From the NCBI GenBank assembly GCA_964522525.1, contig CAZFWG010000006.1, forward strand, positions 1 to 64,000: a DNA stretch of 64,000 bases. Direction: 5' to 3'. This document shows, in pieces, positions 33,858-42,934 of this stretch. Below the pieces are notes generated by a model that saw nothing but the letters and a program-made list of their open reading frames with translations, did no database searches and was not told where the DNA came from. Position 1 is the first letter of the stretch; the number at the start of each line of letters is the position of its first letter. Origin of the DNA: CAYUYV01 sp964522525 (GTDB taxonomy: Bacteria; Pseudomonadota; Alphaproteobacteria; JAJFIK01). A program made the position numbers and the translations under genes.

Positions 33858-34054
33858 CGTGTTCCCCACGTGGCAACCGGCCCTCAACCCTGTTTTTCGC
33901 GCCTTCGCCTGTTTTTGATTGCCGGGGGGCCGATGACTCCCGGACCTTAGAGCGCGGAAAAGTGGAAACAGATGACACTCTGATTCTCCCTGTGCTTGCA
34001 CGGGGAAATTCTTATTTATTCGCAAGGTTGAGGGACCTGGCGGCTGGGCCCGCG

Positions 34055-34876
34055 TCATCCCATGAAATGCTTCACGATCGTTGAGGAACGGACCGGCACC
34101 TCATGCTCCGTGATGGCCCTTTTGGCTTTCAATTCTTCCGCCGCCTGAATCATGGCGCCATAGGCGATGCGGGCCAGTTGGGTGCCGACACTGATGCGCT
34201 TGACGCCGGCGGCCTCCAGATCGGCCGGAGAGACAGTCATGCCCCGGAAACCCGTCAGCACATTGACGGGCTTCGATACGGAAGCGCACAGGGTGCGGAT
34301 CATTTCCAGGTCCACCAGGCCCGGCGCATGGAGCACATCGGCGCCGGCTTCCTCGAACCGTTGCAGGCGCTTGATCGTGTCATCGAGATCCGTGCCGCCT
34401 CGCGCAAAATTCTCGCAGCGGGCCGTCAAGACGAAATCATGGGGCAGGGCGCGCGCGGCTTCGACGGCCGCCGCCACCCGCTCGACGGCCAAGTCGAAAT
34501 CATAGGTCTTGCCGTCCATGCCGTCGGAGGAATCCTCGATCGAACACCCGGCAAGGCCGCTCTCGGCGGCAAGGCGGACGGTTTCCGCGACCGTTTCCGG
34601 GCTGTCGCCGAAGCCGCTGCCCAGATCGGCCGAGACGGGCAGGCCGGTGCCTTGGGAAAGCTGATGGCAGTGGGCCAGTTTTTCCTCCCGGCTCACATCT
34701 CCGTCCATTTTTGCAAGCGTCCAGGCAAAGCCCGCGGAGCTCGTGGCCAGGGCCTCAAAGCCCAGCCCCTCCAGGATCCGGGCGCTCCCCAGATCCCACG
34801 GGTTGGGAATGACAAACGCGCCGTCACGCTCGTGCAGGGCCCGAAATTGGGTCGCTTTTTCCGCTTGGGTCGGCAT
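34055..34876 (-). CDS. Isocitrate lyase/PEP mutase family enzyme
   Basis: A 273-residue protein starting at ATG 34876 behind GGAGGAT. Family signatures in a TIM barrel: FVIPNPWDLGSARILEGLGF, LPVSADLGSGFGD, GCSIEDSSDG, FVLTARCENF and KPVNVLTGFRG. Members cleave or rearrange 2-methylisocitrate, oxaloacetate or phosphonopyruvate. The usual KKCGH catalytic loop of isocitrate lyases is not evident, so a phosphonomutase- or oxaloacetate-type reaction is more likely (inference). Divergent from the cyclodipeptide synthase gene with 150 bases between. Confidence 0.8.
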   Translation of the reverse strand: MPTQAEKATQFRALHERDGAFVIPNPWDLGSARILEGLGFEALATSSAGFAWTLAKMDGDVSREEKLAHCHQLSQGTGLPVSADLGSGFGDSPETVAETVRLAAESGLAGCSIEDSSDGMDGKTYDFDLAVERVAAAVEAARALPHDFVLTARCENFARGGTDLDDTIKRLQRFEEAGADVLHAPGLVDLEMIRTLCASVSKPVNVLTGFRGMTVSPADLEAAGVKRISVGTQLARIAYGAMIQAAEELKAKRAITEHEVPVRSSTIVKHFMG

Positions 34877-35026
34877 GGCATCCTCCGCCGGTGCTGTTTT
34901 TCGCTGGCCTGAACCTAGCCCAATCCCTGGGCCCACCCCAGGGCCGGCTTTCGTACCAGGTCCGGAAACGGCTATAGTCTTTCGAGTGTATCGCTGCTTT
35001 GTTCCTCGCCTTTGAGGGTTGGTCCC

Positions 35027-35716
35027 ATGGCTTCCCTGCCGCCCGATGCCGATTTCGTGTTGATGGGCGTTTCCCTGTCCAACAAGACCTTCACGCGATC
35101 CCGGGTGGGCGCGATTTTTGACTGGTGCGACCGTCAGCCGGCCATGGAGCTTCTGATCTGGTTGGGGGATGATCTGGAAGCGATCAATTTTGAAGTGTTC
35201 AAGGGCATGGCCCCGGCCGGCGCCTTGTCCCGGGCCCGGGCCCGCGGCGCGGAACTCCAGGCCATGTTCATGAAGGCCTACCGGGAAAAACCGACCCGCC
35301 AGTGCCGATTGGCAGGTGTCCTGAGTCAGCAGGAGATCGAGGGCGATCCGGCCTATGAAGGCACGATCCGTGAGACATCGCGCCTGCTGGAACGGCTCTT
35401 TGAAGGGAACAAGGCCTTTCGCGATACGGTCCTGCGGCAGGTGACCACCAATTTCGAAGCGGGCGACAAGGAGACCGACAGGCTGGATGACGCCAAGCTC
35501 ATCCGGCTGGCCGATTACATTCTGGGCGAACTCGCCGTCTTTTTGGGGATTTACAAGGCACGGGGGCGTCTGACCGAGATCTATCCGGGTCCCAATCTCT
35601 TCGTCAAAGAGGAGCTGCTGGCAGGCGTCTATGGGGTCGGGGATTTCCTCGACGGCGCGGGCGCCTACCACTATGTAAACATCGCGGCGATCGGCGCGGG
35701 CCCCGAGGTCTCGTGA
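35027..35716 (+). CDS. tRNA-dependent cyclodipeptide synthase
   Basis: A 229-residue protein at the usual CDPS length. It can be aligned to AlbC throughout. VLMGVSLSNKTFTRSRVGAI matches AlbC's ALIGISAGNSYF segment, placing the acyl-acceptor Ser at Ser16 and the conserved Asn at Asn19. LADYILGELAVF matches AlbC LNYVLAEAPLF, giving Tyr164 and Glu168 for AlbC Tyr178 and Glu182. A basic Arg-rich helix (ALSRARARGAELQ) fits the tRNA-binding region. CDPSs make cyclodipeptides (diketopiperazines) from two aminoacyl-tRNAs. ATG 35027 has GAGGG upstream. Followed by an SSS transporter and two unknown genes, without the oxidases or methyltransferases usually seen. Confidence 0.82.
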   Translation: MASLPPDADFVLMGVSLSNKTFTRSRVGAIFDWCDRQPAMELLIWLGDDLEAINFEVFKGMAPAGALSRARARGAELQAMFMKAYREKPTRQCRLAGVLSQQEIEGDPAYEGTIRETSRLLERLFEGNKAFRDTVLRQVTTNFEAGDKETDRLDDAKLIRLADYILGELAVFLGIYKARGRLTEIYPGPNLFVKEELLAGVYGVGDFLDGAGAYHYVNIAAIGAGPEVS

Positions 35717-35796
35717 TCATTCCCGGCTGGCCTCGGCTTCCCGGTGATCGTAGTGTCAATGACGTGTTGTGACACCCGTGGTGTTGAGGGGGAACC

Positions 35797-37323
35797 ATGG
35801 CGGCTCTATTGACCCCGGATGTGCTTTTTCCCGTGCTCGGCGTGGCGCTGACGGGCCTGTTGCTGCTGCTCTATCTGCGCATTGCCGTCCAGGATTTCGG
35901 TACCATCACCAGCGTCGATGACTTTTTCATCTATCGCCGCCGACTGACGGCGCGGGGGGTTTTCTCCACCTTCTATGCCTCGGGCATGTCGCTTGCCACC
36001 GTGTTCATCGCCTTCATGCGCCTCGCGCCCCAATTGGGTCTTGCCCTGATCTGGGCCGTGGCCTTTTACGCGTTGGGCCATCTTCTGCTGTGGGTGCTCA
36101 TTCCCCGGATCAAAGGGATGATCGCGGAAGGTCAGACCATCCACACATTTCTAGGCGACCGCTACGGCAGCGACACCATGCGCCGGGTGGGGAGCGGCGC
36201 GACGGTGATCGGCTTCATCGGCGTGTTCGCCACGGAACTGATCGTCGGTACCTATATTTTCGAGAATCTGTTCGGCAGTCCGGGCAGCTATTGGGCAGCC
36301 CTTGTCCTCTTTACCGGGATCCTCATCACCTACGCGCTGCTTGGTGGGTTCCGAAGCGTTGTGCGCACGGACATCATCCAATCCCTGGCCATCCTGTTCG
36401 TGACCGCCCTGTTGGTCCTTGTTGCCCTGTCGGAAGGGGAAAGCGACGGCTGTCTGATTCCGGAGGAATTGACCGGATCCTTCGTCCTGCCGTGGCTGAT
36501 CCTGCTCAATTTCTTTCTCATCAATGTGCTTTTTCCCGTGGTTGACATGTCGGCCTGGCAGCGCGTGGCGGCCTCGACCTCTACCCAGACCGCCCGCAAC
36601 GGGGTCTTTCCGGCGGCCCTGTTCTTTTTCGCGACCTGGACCCTTATTGTCCTGGCGGCCCTGTCCCTGACGGAATTCGTTCAGACGAATGAGGATGGGG
36701 GCCTCATGCTGGCGCTCAAGGCCTATGGCGCGAACGGCCTCTTGGAGAGCGTCTTGGGCGCCCTGGGCGTCGCGGCCCTGGTCGCCGCCATGATGTCCAC
36801 GGCGGACACATTCCTGATTGCCGCCTCCCAGTCCGTGGCCATGGACATTCGTCAGAGCGGAGATGAAGAGCCGCCCCGATCGGACGCGGCCATCATCAAT
36901 CTGGCCCGGTCCGACATGTTGAAGATCGCCCTTGTCGGCCTGTTGATCTGCCTTGGGTTCCGGGCGATCGGCTTCAATGTGGCGGAGCTTGTCTTTGCCG
37001 TCTACGGTTCATCCCTGGCATTGTTGCCGGCCGTCGCCCTCGCGCTTGCCGCGCCCGCCGGCGTCAGCCTCATGCCCTTCCGCCGCCCCGCCATCGGCTC
37101 GATCCTGGCGGGCATTCTGGCCGGCTGGACCTATGGGATCCTCGCGGTGCTTTCCTCCGGAAACGAAAGCCTGGCTCGCATGATCGATATTCTGCCGGGT
37201 CCGCCGTCCGCCTACAATGCCCCGACAATGGCGGTGGCCTCTGCCGTGGTTGTCTTCAGCATCATGACCGTTATCGAGGGCATACGCATGGCCGCGACGG
37301 GCCAAGACGGGAAGGGGGCCTGA
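35797..37323 (+). CDS. Solute:sodium symporter (SSS) family transporter
   Basis: A 508-residue protein with about 13 membrane helices. Family traits include SVDDFFIYRRRLTARGVFST and the GMSLATVF helix, YALLGGFRSVVRTDIIQS, and AAMMSTADTFLIAASQSV, where the Ser/Thr residues of the sodium site lie. AGGGGGAA precedes ATG 35797, 80 bases after the cyclodipeptide synthase. It could import precursor amino acids or move a cyclodipeptide; this is inference from position. Confidence 0.85.
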   Translation: MAALLTPDVLFPVLGVALTGLLLLLYLRIAVQDFGTITSVDDFFIYRRRLTARGVFSTFYASGMSLATVFIAFMRLAPQLGLALIWAVAFYALGHLLLWVLIPRIKGMIAEGQTIHTFLGDRYGSDTMRRVGSGATVIGFIGVFATELIVGTYIFENLFGSPGSYWAALVLFTGILITYALLGGFRSVVRTDIIQSLAILFVTALLVLVALSEGESDGCLIPEELTGSFVLPWLILLNFFLINVLFPVVDMSAWQRVAASTSTQTARNGVFPAALFFFATWTLIVLAALSLTEFVQTNEDGGLMLALKAYGANGLLESVLGALGVAALVAAMMSTADTFLIAASQSVAMDIRQSGDEEPPRSDAAIINLARSDMLKIALVGLLICLGFRAIGFNVAELVFAVYGSSLALLPAVALALAAPAGVSLMPFRRPAIGSILAGILAGWTYGILAVLSSGNESLARMIDILPGPPSAYNAPTMAVASAVVVFSIMTVIEGIRMAATGQDGKGA

Positions 37324-37324
37324 C

Positions 37325-37786
37325 ATGTCGAGCCTTTTTCCCTGGATCGTCGGGGCCATCTGCGCTCCCTGCTTCTTCGTGGTCATCCGCCTCATCGATG
37401 TCACCAATACACTCCGCTCCGAGATCAGTGATGCGCAGATCTGGGGAGATAGTGATTTCCCGGAAGCCATCGCCGATATCGAGAACAATCCCCAATGGCG
37501 CCTGATCGTCGCGGCGTATTACAGCGATATCGACCGCATCAACCGGGAGGTCATCCGTTATCTGTTGACCAATATCGTGATCCTGATGGGGGTGTTGGGG
37601 CTCAATCTGATCAGTGAGCAGGCTCCGGATCTGGGAATGGAGACGATCGCGCTCCTTCAGTTCGGCTATTGCGGCGTGGCGGTGCTCTGGCTTCTCTATG
37701 TCATCACCCGTTTTTCACGGAATCTGCGTTTCAAGAGTGATGTGGAGGTGACCATCAACGCGATCCGTCAGCCGGACAAGGAGTGA
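37325..37786 (+). CDS. Membrane protein of unknown function
   Basis: A 153-residue protein. One N-terminal helix (FPWIVGAICAPCFFVVIRLI), a hydrophilic middle with NPQWRLIVAAYYSDIDRI, then two helices (YLLTNIVILMGVLGLNLIS and ALLQFGYCGVAVLWLLYVI). It begins one base after the transporter stop, so the two are translationally linked. No family recognised. Confidence 0.65.
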   Translation: MSSLFPWIVGAICAPCFFVVIRLIDVTNTLRSEISDAQIWGDSDFPEAIADIENNPQWRLIVAAYYSDIDRINREVIRYLLTNIVILMGVLGLNLISEQAPDLGMETIALLQFGYCGVAVLWLLYVITRFSRNLRFKSDVEVTINAIRQPDKE

Positions 37787-37789
37787 CCC

Positions 37790-38386
37790 GTGTCCGCCAT
37801 CTACACTCGGTTCCGCAAGGAAGTCGGCACGGTGTTCTCGCGCCTGGAAAAGGAACGTCCGGAGGCTGATGCCTATTCCCTGGGGGCTGATGCGGAACGG
37901 ATCGTGTTCGATGCGTGGCTGGCGGCCTCACGCTTCGATGATCTGACGGTCTATGTGCTTGAAGCCTTCAATCCGGGCTATGGCGATTTTTGGATTCTGT
38001 TGCTCAGCGAGGCGTTGCGGCGGGCGGACGAAACCGAGCGGCTCAAAACGCTGTGGCGGGAGGTCATTGCCGGCCGTCGGAAACACTGGGGAGCCAGACT
38101 GGCGCGTCCAGCCAAGGAAACCGCCAAAAAACGGAAGGAGCTGCGCGACCAATGGGAAGGCCCGTTGGAGCGGCGCTATGGGGATGTGGAGCTTCACTTC
38201 TGGCACCAACACGGCACGGGGCTGCCCCGGGCGCATTTGCTCTGGGCCCTGGAGGCCTACAGCCACGCCCTGATGAAGGGTGCGACCGATACGCGAATCC
38301 TGAGCGACGACGCGTTGTGGGCGGAACATCGCTGGATCGATGATCAGATCGCCGCTGTGCGGGCCGTCGAAGTGTCTGGAGCCTGA
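37790..38386 (+). CDS. Unknown 198-residue soluble protein
   Basis: GTG start at 37790 with AAGGAG upstream, three bases after the previous stop. The protein is helical and Trp-rich (FHWQHGTGL-like segment HFWHQHGTGLPRAHLLWALE, DALWAEHRWIDDQIAAV), with no signal or membrane segment. No family recognised. Last gene of the CDPS-SSS-membrane protein unit. Confidence 0.6.
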   Translation: MSAIYTRFRKEVGTVFSRLEKERPEADAYSLGADAERIVFDAWLAASRFDDLTVYVLEAFNPGYGDFWILLLSEALRRADETERLKTLWREVIAGRRKHWGARLARPAKETAKKRKELRDQWEGPLERRYGDVELHFWHQHGTGLPRAHLLWALEAYSHALMKGATDTRILSDDALWAEHRWIDDQIAAVRAVEVSGA

Positions 38387-38460
38387 GCTGACCATGTCGG
38401 ATCACGCGCGCCGGCCCCGCGGAGCGCTTTTGTCCCAGAGCGCCACGAAGGGGGGCTGTT

Positions 38461-38479
38461 TCCTTTTGAACGGAAAGGA
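38461..38479. terminator. Weak hairpin between convergent genes
   Basis: TCCTTT (38461-38466) and AAAGGA (38474-38479) around a 7-base loop, 74 bases after the end of the CDPS unit and just past the stop of the small minus-strand gene. Suggestive of a transcript end only. Confidence 0.3.
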
Positions 38480-38481
38480 CC

Positions 38482-38667
38482 CTAATCCTTGCGCTTCACG
38501 CTCGCATGGACCATGAGCCACACAAACAAGAAGACGTAGCCCCCGGCGATATAGACCAGGGCCTGGCTCTGGGAGATGCCGACGGCCGCCGACCAGCGGC
38601 CCGACAACACCGATAGAACGACCAGGACGGCAGCGAATACGCCAATAACAGCCGTGGTGCGCGTCAT
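38482..38667 (-). CDS. Small two-helix membrane protein
   Basis: A 61-residue protein with AGGAGAT upstream of ATG 38667. Two helices, VIGVFAAVLVVLSVLSG and ALVYIAGGYVFLFVWLMVHA, and a basic tail SVKRKD. No family recognised. It follows the SDR gene in the same direction. Confidence 0.5.
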   Translation of the reverse strand: MTRTTAVIGVFAAVLVVLSVLSGRWSAAVGISQSQALVYIAGGYVFLFVWLMVHASVKRKD

Positions 38668-38751
38668 TTGCGGGTATCTCCTGCAATCACTTGAAGGGCT
38701 ACTATGCCATTTCATACGTTGAAGTGGCATGACCGCAAGCGCGGCCAATCG

Positions 38752-39477
38752 TCACCAATTCTCCTTAAACGGACGAACATCAAGCTCGTGGGTCCAGGCG
38801 CTCGGGGGTTGGATATGCATGTGCCAGAAGGCCTCCGCAATATCGTCCGGATTGAGCGTACCGTCCGTACCAAGCCGATCCAGATATTCGCCAAAACGGG
38901 CCCGCACCATGTCGCCATTGATCACGCCATCGACGATGACATGCCCCACATGAACGCCTTTCGGCCCATATTCCCGGGCGAGTGACTGGGCAAGATTGCG
39001 TAGCGCGCCCTTGGCCGAGGCGAAATGGGCAAAATTGGGCTTGCCCCGCAAGGAACCGGAGGCGCCCGTGAACAGGAGGCTGCCATGACCCTGGGCCTCG
39101 AGCCGGGGCAGGGCGGCCTTTGCCGTATGGAAACCGCCCAGGCAGCAGATGCGCCAGAACCTCTCGAAAGTGTCCGCATCCAGATCCGCAAACGGAATGA
39201 TGGCGTTGTTGCCCGCATTGTAGAGGACGGCGCCCAAGGGGCCGGCCGCATCGGCCTGGGCGAACAGGGCCTCAACATCTTCCGGCTTCGTCACATCGGC
39301 GATGCAGGCCTCGGCCGATCCGTCGGCATCCCGGATCTCATCAACGATCATCTCAAGTTTGCTCTGTGTACGGCCGGAAACCACGACATGGAGCCCGCCC
39401 CGCGCGAAGCGGCGGGCCAGTGCCCCACCCAGTCCGCGGGAAGCCCCAACACCCAATACAACGGCAACGGAAGACAT
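38752..39477 (-). CDS. SDR-family protein with Phe in place of the catalytic Tyr
   Basis: A 241-residue SDR. Cofactor loop GVGASRGLGGALARRFA, SGRTQSKLE and YNAGNNAI. The usual Ser is present in FTGASGSLRG, but the YxxxK motif reads FASAK, so the catalytic Tyr is missing. Members with this change are known and may bind rather than turn over substrate, or use another acid. ATG 39477 with GGAGTG upstream. It lies 42 bases after the quinone-reductase-like gene, probably in one operon. Confidence 0.8.
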   Translation of the reverse strand: MSSVAVVLGVGASRGLGGALARRFARGGLHVVVSGRTQSKLEMIVDEIRDADGSAEACIADVTKPEDVEALFAQADAAGPLGAVLYNAGNNAIIPFADLDADTFERFWRICCLGGFHTAKAALPRLEAQGHGSLLFTGASGSLRGKPNFAHFASAKGALRNLAQSLAREYGPKGVHVGHVIVDGVINGDMVRARFGEYLDRLGTDGTLNPDDIAEAFWHMHIQPPSAWTHELDVRPFKENW

Positions 39478-39519
39478 GGACACTCCTCTTTTCTTTTGCT
39501 TTTGCTCACATGGGGATGT

Positions 39520-40131
39520 CTACGCAACAGGCAAGGGCGGGTCGGCAAGCTTGAGAAGCTGCTTGCCCATGTTGCGGCCCTCGAACAGCCGATTGAGGGT
39601 GTCGGGAGCATGTTCCAGACCCTCGACGACGTCTTCTGCATAGCGGATATCACCGGCGCCGACCCATTGGAAAAGCTGTTGGACCGCTTCGCCAAAGCGG
39701 GCCTGGTAGTCGAGCACAATGAAGCCTTCCATACGGGCCCGTTGGATGACCAGGTTCATGTAGGTGCGGGGGCCGGGGGGCAGTTCCTCCATTGTGTAGC
39801 CTGAAGAGATACCGCCGCACAGAACGACGCGGGCATTCCGTGCAATGAACATCAAGGCCTGTTCCAGGATCGGACCACCAACATTGTCGAAATAGATGTC
39901 GATGCCCGTGGGGGCTTCCTCGTGAATCCGCGTGGCGACATTCTCGGCCTTATAGTCGATACAGGCATCAAAGCCCGCGACATCCCGGGCCCAGGCGCAT
40001 TTCTCCTGCCCGCCGGCGATGCCGATCACCTTGCCCGCACCGGCGAGCCTCGCGATCTGGCCCGCGACCGATCCGGTGGCGCCGGCGGCGCCCGAGACCA
40101 GCACCACATCGCCCTTTTTCGGTTGGCCGAT
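39520..40131 (-). CDS. MDR-family NADP-dependent oxidoreductase (5' end lost in gap)
   Basis: The C-terminal ~204 residues of a leukotriene-B4-dehydrogenase/curcumin-reductase-type medium-chain reductase. VLVSGAAGATGSVAGQIARL is the nucleotide loop; IDIYFDNVGGPILEQAL, VVLCGGISSGY and GFIVLDYQARF are family marks. No zinc ligands are expected in this group. About 130 N-terminal residues are missing into the N run. Confidence 0.85.
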   Translation of the reverse strand: MGQPKKGDVVLVSGAAGATGSVAGQIARLAGAGKVIGIAGGQEKCAWARDVAGFDACIDYKAENVATRIHEEAPTGIDIYFDNVGGPILEQALMFIARNARVVLCGGISSGYTMEELPPGPRTYMNLVIQRARMEGFIVLDYQARFGEAVQQLFQWVGAGDIRYAEDVVEGLEHAPDTLNRLFEGRNMGKQLLKLADPPLPVA

Positions 40132-40231
40132 NNNNNNNNNNNNNNNNNNNNNNNNNNNNNNNNNNNNNNNNNNNNNNNNNNNNNNNNNNNNNNNNNNNNN
40201 NNNNNNNNNNNNNNNNNNNNNNNNNNNNNNN
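40132..40231. other. Assembly gap (100 N) larger than drawn
   Basis: The run separates the N-terminal end of the oxidoreductase from the C-terminal end of the SMP-30 gene. About 130 codons of the first and 25 of the second are missing by comparison with family lengths, so several hundred bases must be absent, not 100. The flanks share no overlap. Confidence 0.9.
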
Positions 40232-41021
40232 CTTCCTGATCCGGGGAAAGATGATGGCGCGCCGTGGTGATGAACAGGTGGTTCATGTCAGGCCCGCCGA
40301 AGGTGCACGATGTCACGTTGGAAACGGGCAGGGTGATGCGATCGACGACCGTGCCCGCCGGAGAGACATCGAACACACAGGCGCCGCCGAAACTTGCCAC
40401 CCAGAGATGGCCGCGCACATCCACGGTCATACCGTCCGGATAGCCTTGTTCCGGATCCAGCACGAGAAACACTTTCTTGTTTGTGATCGCGCCGTCCTGC
40501 GCCATGTCATAGGCGTAAATGGTCCGGTTTGTGGAATCCGTGAGATAGAGCGTATGCCCGTCGGGGGAAAATGTCGGGCCGTTGGTCACCGCACCGACGG
40601 CATCCATATGGGCCCACTGACCTTCCGGAGACAGACGATAAAGGGATCCTGTCGGTGCCGTTTCTTTGTCATCCATGGAACCGAACCAGAACGCGCCATA
40701 GGGGCCGGCCTTGCCGTCATTGAAGCGGTTGTCCGGCAGGTCCGCCTCGGGCGCGGACAGGGAGGTGATTTTGGCCCCCGTCTCGTCGCAGATGGCGAGG
40801 GAGCGCTCATAGGCGCCGATGAAACCGCCGTGCCGGCGGGGCGCGAAACTGCACAAGGCTTCGGGCAAAAAATAGGTCGTGGTCTCGCCGGAGGGCCAGC
40901 ACGTCCGGAACAGAAGCGCGTTCTTGATGTCGACCCAGTAGACCGCGTCGTCCTCGGGCATCCAGACCGGACACTCACCGAGCCCGGCGCGGGCATCACA
41001 AAGGCAATAGGGCTGTTCCAT
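40232..41021 (-). CDS. SMP-30/gluconolactonase-family protein (3' end lost in gap)
   Basis: About 263 residues of a six-bladed propeller lactonase: GLGECPVWMPEDDAVYWVDI with the metal-binding Glu, NRFNDGKAGPYGAFWFGSMD, TNGPTFSPDGHTLYLTDS, and YPDGMTVDVRGHLWVASFGG with the catalytic Asp. Such enzymes hydrolyse sugar lactones. ATG 41021 behind GGAAGA. The last ~25 residues fall in the N run. Confidence 0.88.
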
Positions 41022-41106
41022 GGTGCGTCTTCCGTTGGGCAAGGAGCCCGTGAGTCTACGGAGTTTTCACCGGGGCACAAGCGATCGGCGTAGGGATCGG
41101 TGATTC

Positions 41107-41805
41107 CTATCGGGTCACATAGAGAAACGATCCGCCCGCCAAGCGGGGCAGAACGTCATTGACCTTGCCCAGTTCGATCGCCGGGCATCCCCAACTGCGG
41201 CCCAGGATTTCCCGGTTTGGGCTCACATAGGGCGCACCATGAATGACAATGGCCCTTTCGATGGCCCGGTCATTGGTGGGCTCCAGGCCCTTGAGGCGCA
41301 GGGACAGGCCATGTTTGCCGTAATAGGTCGTGCCGGTCACATAGGCGCCAAGGGATGTCATGTGGGAATCAAGCTCATTGGAAAAAACATCCGCATAGCC
41401 ATCATGGTTCCGGTCGGACCCCTGACCATGGGCCACCAGCAGGGCCTCGTGGGTGCCCGTTTCCAGATCCAGGATGAACAGGCGCGGTTCCATGGAATGG
41501 CGGGACAGATCCGCAATGGTGAGATAGCGGGTCTCTTTCACATGTTCCGCATGGGCCCGAAACGCGGCCCAGGCCTTGGCCAGCAGGTCATGGGGGATGG
41601 GCGTGATCTCGGTATAGCTGACCGTTTCGAGGTCCCGCGTATCGAGAAATTTGGGCACGGGCACCGCGGAGGCCGGTACGGCGCCCAAGGCCGCGATCAC
41701 AAGACCCGCCGCAAGCCTGCCTGTGCCCGCCCGAAGGGCACGGGTGATGGTCAACGGTTTGGACAAGGGCGTGCTCGTGTTCAGGATCACGAAGGGCCTC
41801 CACAT
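41107..41805 (-). CDS. Murein L,D-transpeptidase catalytic-domain-like protein, exported
   Basis: About 232 residues with an N-terminal basic region and hydrophobic stretch (LAAGLVIAALGAVPASAVP) that serves as a signal. The catalytic region includes IVIHGAPYVSPNREILGRSW followed by GCPAI, i.e. the His and Cys of the YkuD-like active site as found in the L,D-transpeptidase-related family. Predicted to act on peptidoglycan in the periplasm. Stands alone. Confidence 0.75.
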   Translation of the reverse strand: MWRPFVILNTSTPLSKPLTITRALRAGTGRLAAGLVIAALGAVPASAVPVPKFLDTRDLETVSYTEITPIPHDLLAKAWAAFRAHAEHVKETRYLTIADLSRHSMEPRLFILDLETGTHEALLVAHGQGSDRNHDGYADVFSNELDSHMTSLGAYVTGTTYYGKHGLSLRLKGLEPTNDRAIERAIVIHGAPYVSPNREILGRSWGCPAIELGKVNDVLPRLAGGSFLYVTR

Positions 41806-41950
41806 GGATCTCAAGACCTATTCTCGTTTCTCCCGAACACGGATCGCGCCATCTCGGGCATTTGTCAACCGAGTATAACATGTTGATTGTAGGCGGCCGT
41901 GAGCGGCGCGGGGCCGGTCTGCCACGGCCGCCGCACTCATTGACCCCAAT

Positions 41951-42601
41951 TCATTGACGGCGCGTGGCTTTGGTCTCTTTGGCCATCATGGTCTTGGCCT
42001 CGGCCACATGTTCGGCGAGGCTCGCTGACCAGCCCTCGAAAATCTTTTCCACGTCGCCCCATTTGCTCAGGAAATTGCGGTGGTTGAGGAAGCGCCGACC
42101 GGACGCCTCGTCCTGGATCGCGACCAGCAGGGTGTCCGTTTGGGAATCCCGGAACTCGCTCTGCATGGCGGCCTGACCCACATCGATCGAGAATTTGATG
42201 GCCGCTGTCGAGATCACATTGCTGCCCGGTGAGCCCGAATTAAGGTTTGTCACCCGGACCTGGAGGTCGAGCACGCCGGGGCCGGCCTCCTCGGCAAGAG
42301 CGAGCTGTTCCGACAGCGCGCCTTCCAGGGCCTCGGTCAAGGTCTGCTTGAGTCGGGCCTTGTCCTCATCCGAAATGGTGTCGAAGGCCTCCATATTGCC
42401 CCAGAACTGCACGGGCAGGATGCGGACCGAGGCGTAGTCCTCCAAATCGGCGCCGGGTCGGGCATAGACCGCCGTGAAGTCGTTCGACATCACCATTTTC
42501 AGCTCGGAAATGTCCGAGGCGAAGGGTTCGTTCGAGGGATTGAGCTGGGCGCAGCCCGCGCAGAGCGCCGCACCGACGAGAAGCGAGAGAAACCGAGACA
42601 T
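41951..42601 (-). CDS. DUF3313-like lipoprotein
   Basis: A 216-residue lipoprotein: MSRFLSLLVGAALCAGC has a clean lipobox LCAGC. The mature part resembles the DUF3313 group, with YASVRILPVQFWG, LTEALEGALSEQLALAEEAG and LDLQVRVTNL, and ends in a basic amphipathic helix. Probably an outer-membrane lipoprotein of unknown role. ATG 42601 with AGGTGGGG upstream. Confidence 0.7.
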   Translation of the reverse strand: MSRFLSLLVGAALCAGCAQLNPSNEPFASDISELKMVMSNDFTAVYARPGADLEDYASVRILPVQFWGNMEAFDTISDEDKARLKQTLTEALEGALSEQLALAEEAGPGVLDLQVRVTNLNSGSPGSNVISTAAIKFSIDVGQAAMQSEFRDSQTDTLLVAIQDEASGRRFLNHRNFLSKWGDVEKIFEGWSASLAEHVAEAKTMMAKETKATRRQ

Positions 42602-42692
42602 CAAAAACACCCCACCTGGCCAAGATTGATGCTTCACATGGTAACGGGCGGGGCGGGGTGTCTCGTTCACGTTCCGGCGATGGTTCCCTAGG

Positions 42693-42792
42693 NNNNNNNN
42701 NNNNNNNNNNNNNNNNNNNNNNNNNNNNNNNNNNNNNNNNNNNNNNNNNNNNNNNNNNNNNNNNNNNNNNNNNNNNNNNNNNNNNNNNNNNN
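42693..42792. other. Assembly gap (100 N) with 55-nt overlapping flanks
   Basis: Bases 42638-42692 are repeated exactly as 42793-42847 on the other side of the run. As with the gap at 24076, this is a 55-base contig overlap left unmerged, so the real gap is probably zero and the second copy is not biological. Confidence 0.9.
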
Positions 42793-42934
42793 ATGGTAAC
42801 GGGCGGGGCGGGGTGTCTCGTTCACGTTCCGGCGATGGTTCCCTAGGGTCCGGCCGCCGGAAGTCCGCTTTGCCAATGCGCAGCTAGATGGCTGCCTTTA
42901 TTGACTCCCAGAAAGGCTCGCGTTATGCAGCCTC

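Noticed and set aside
34877..35671. Upstream extension of the PEP-mutase-family gene opposite the cyclodipeptide synthase
   Set aside because: A clear ribosome binding site and the family N-terminus place the start at 34876; the extension is antisense to a conserved gene.
42638..42847. 55-bp direct repeat upstream of the lipoprotein gene
   Set aside because: The two copies flank the N run exactly, so it is best explained as an assembly overlap, not a biological repeat.
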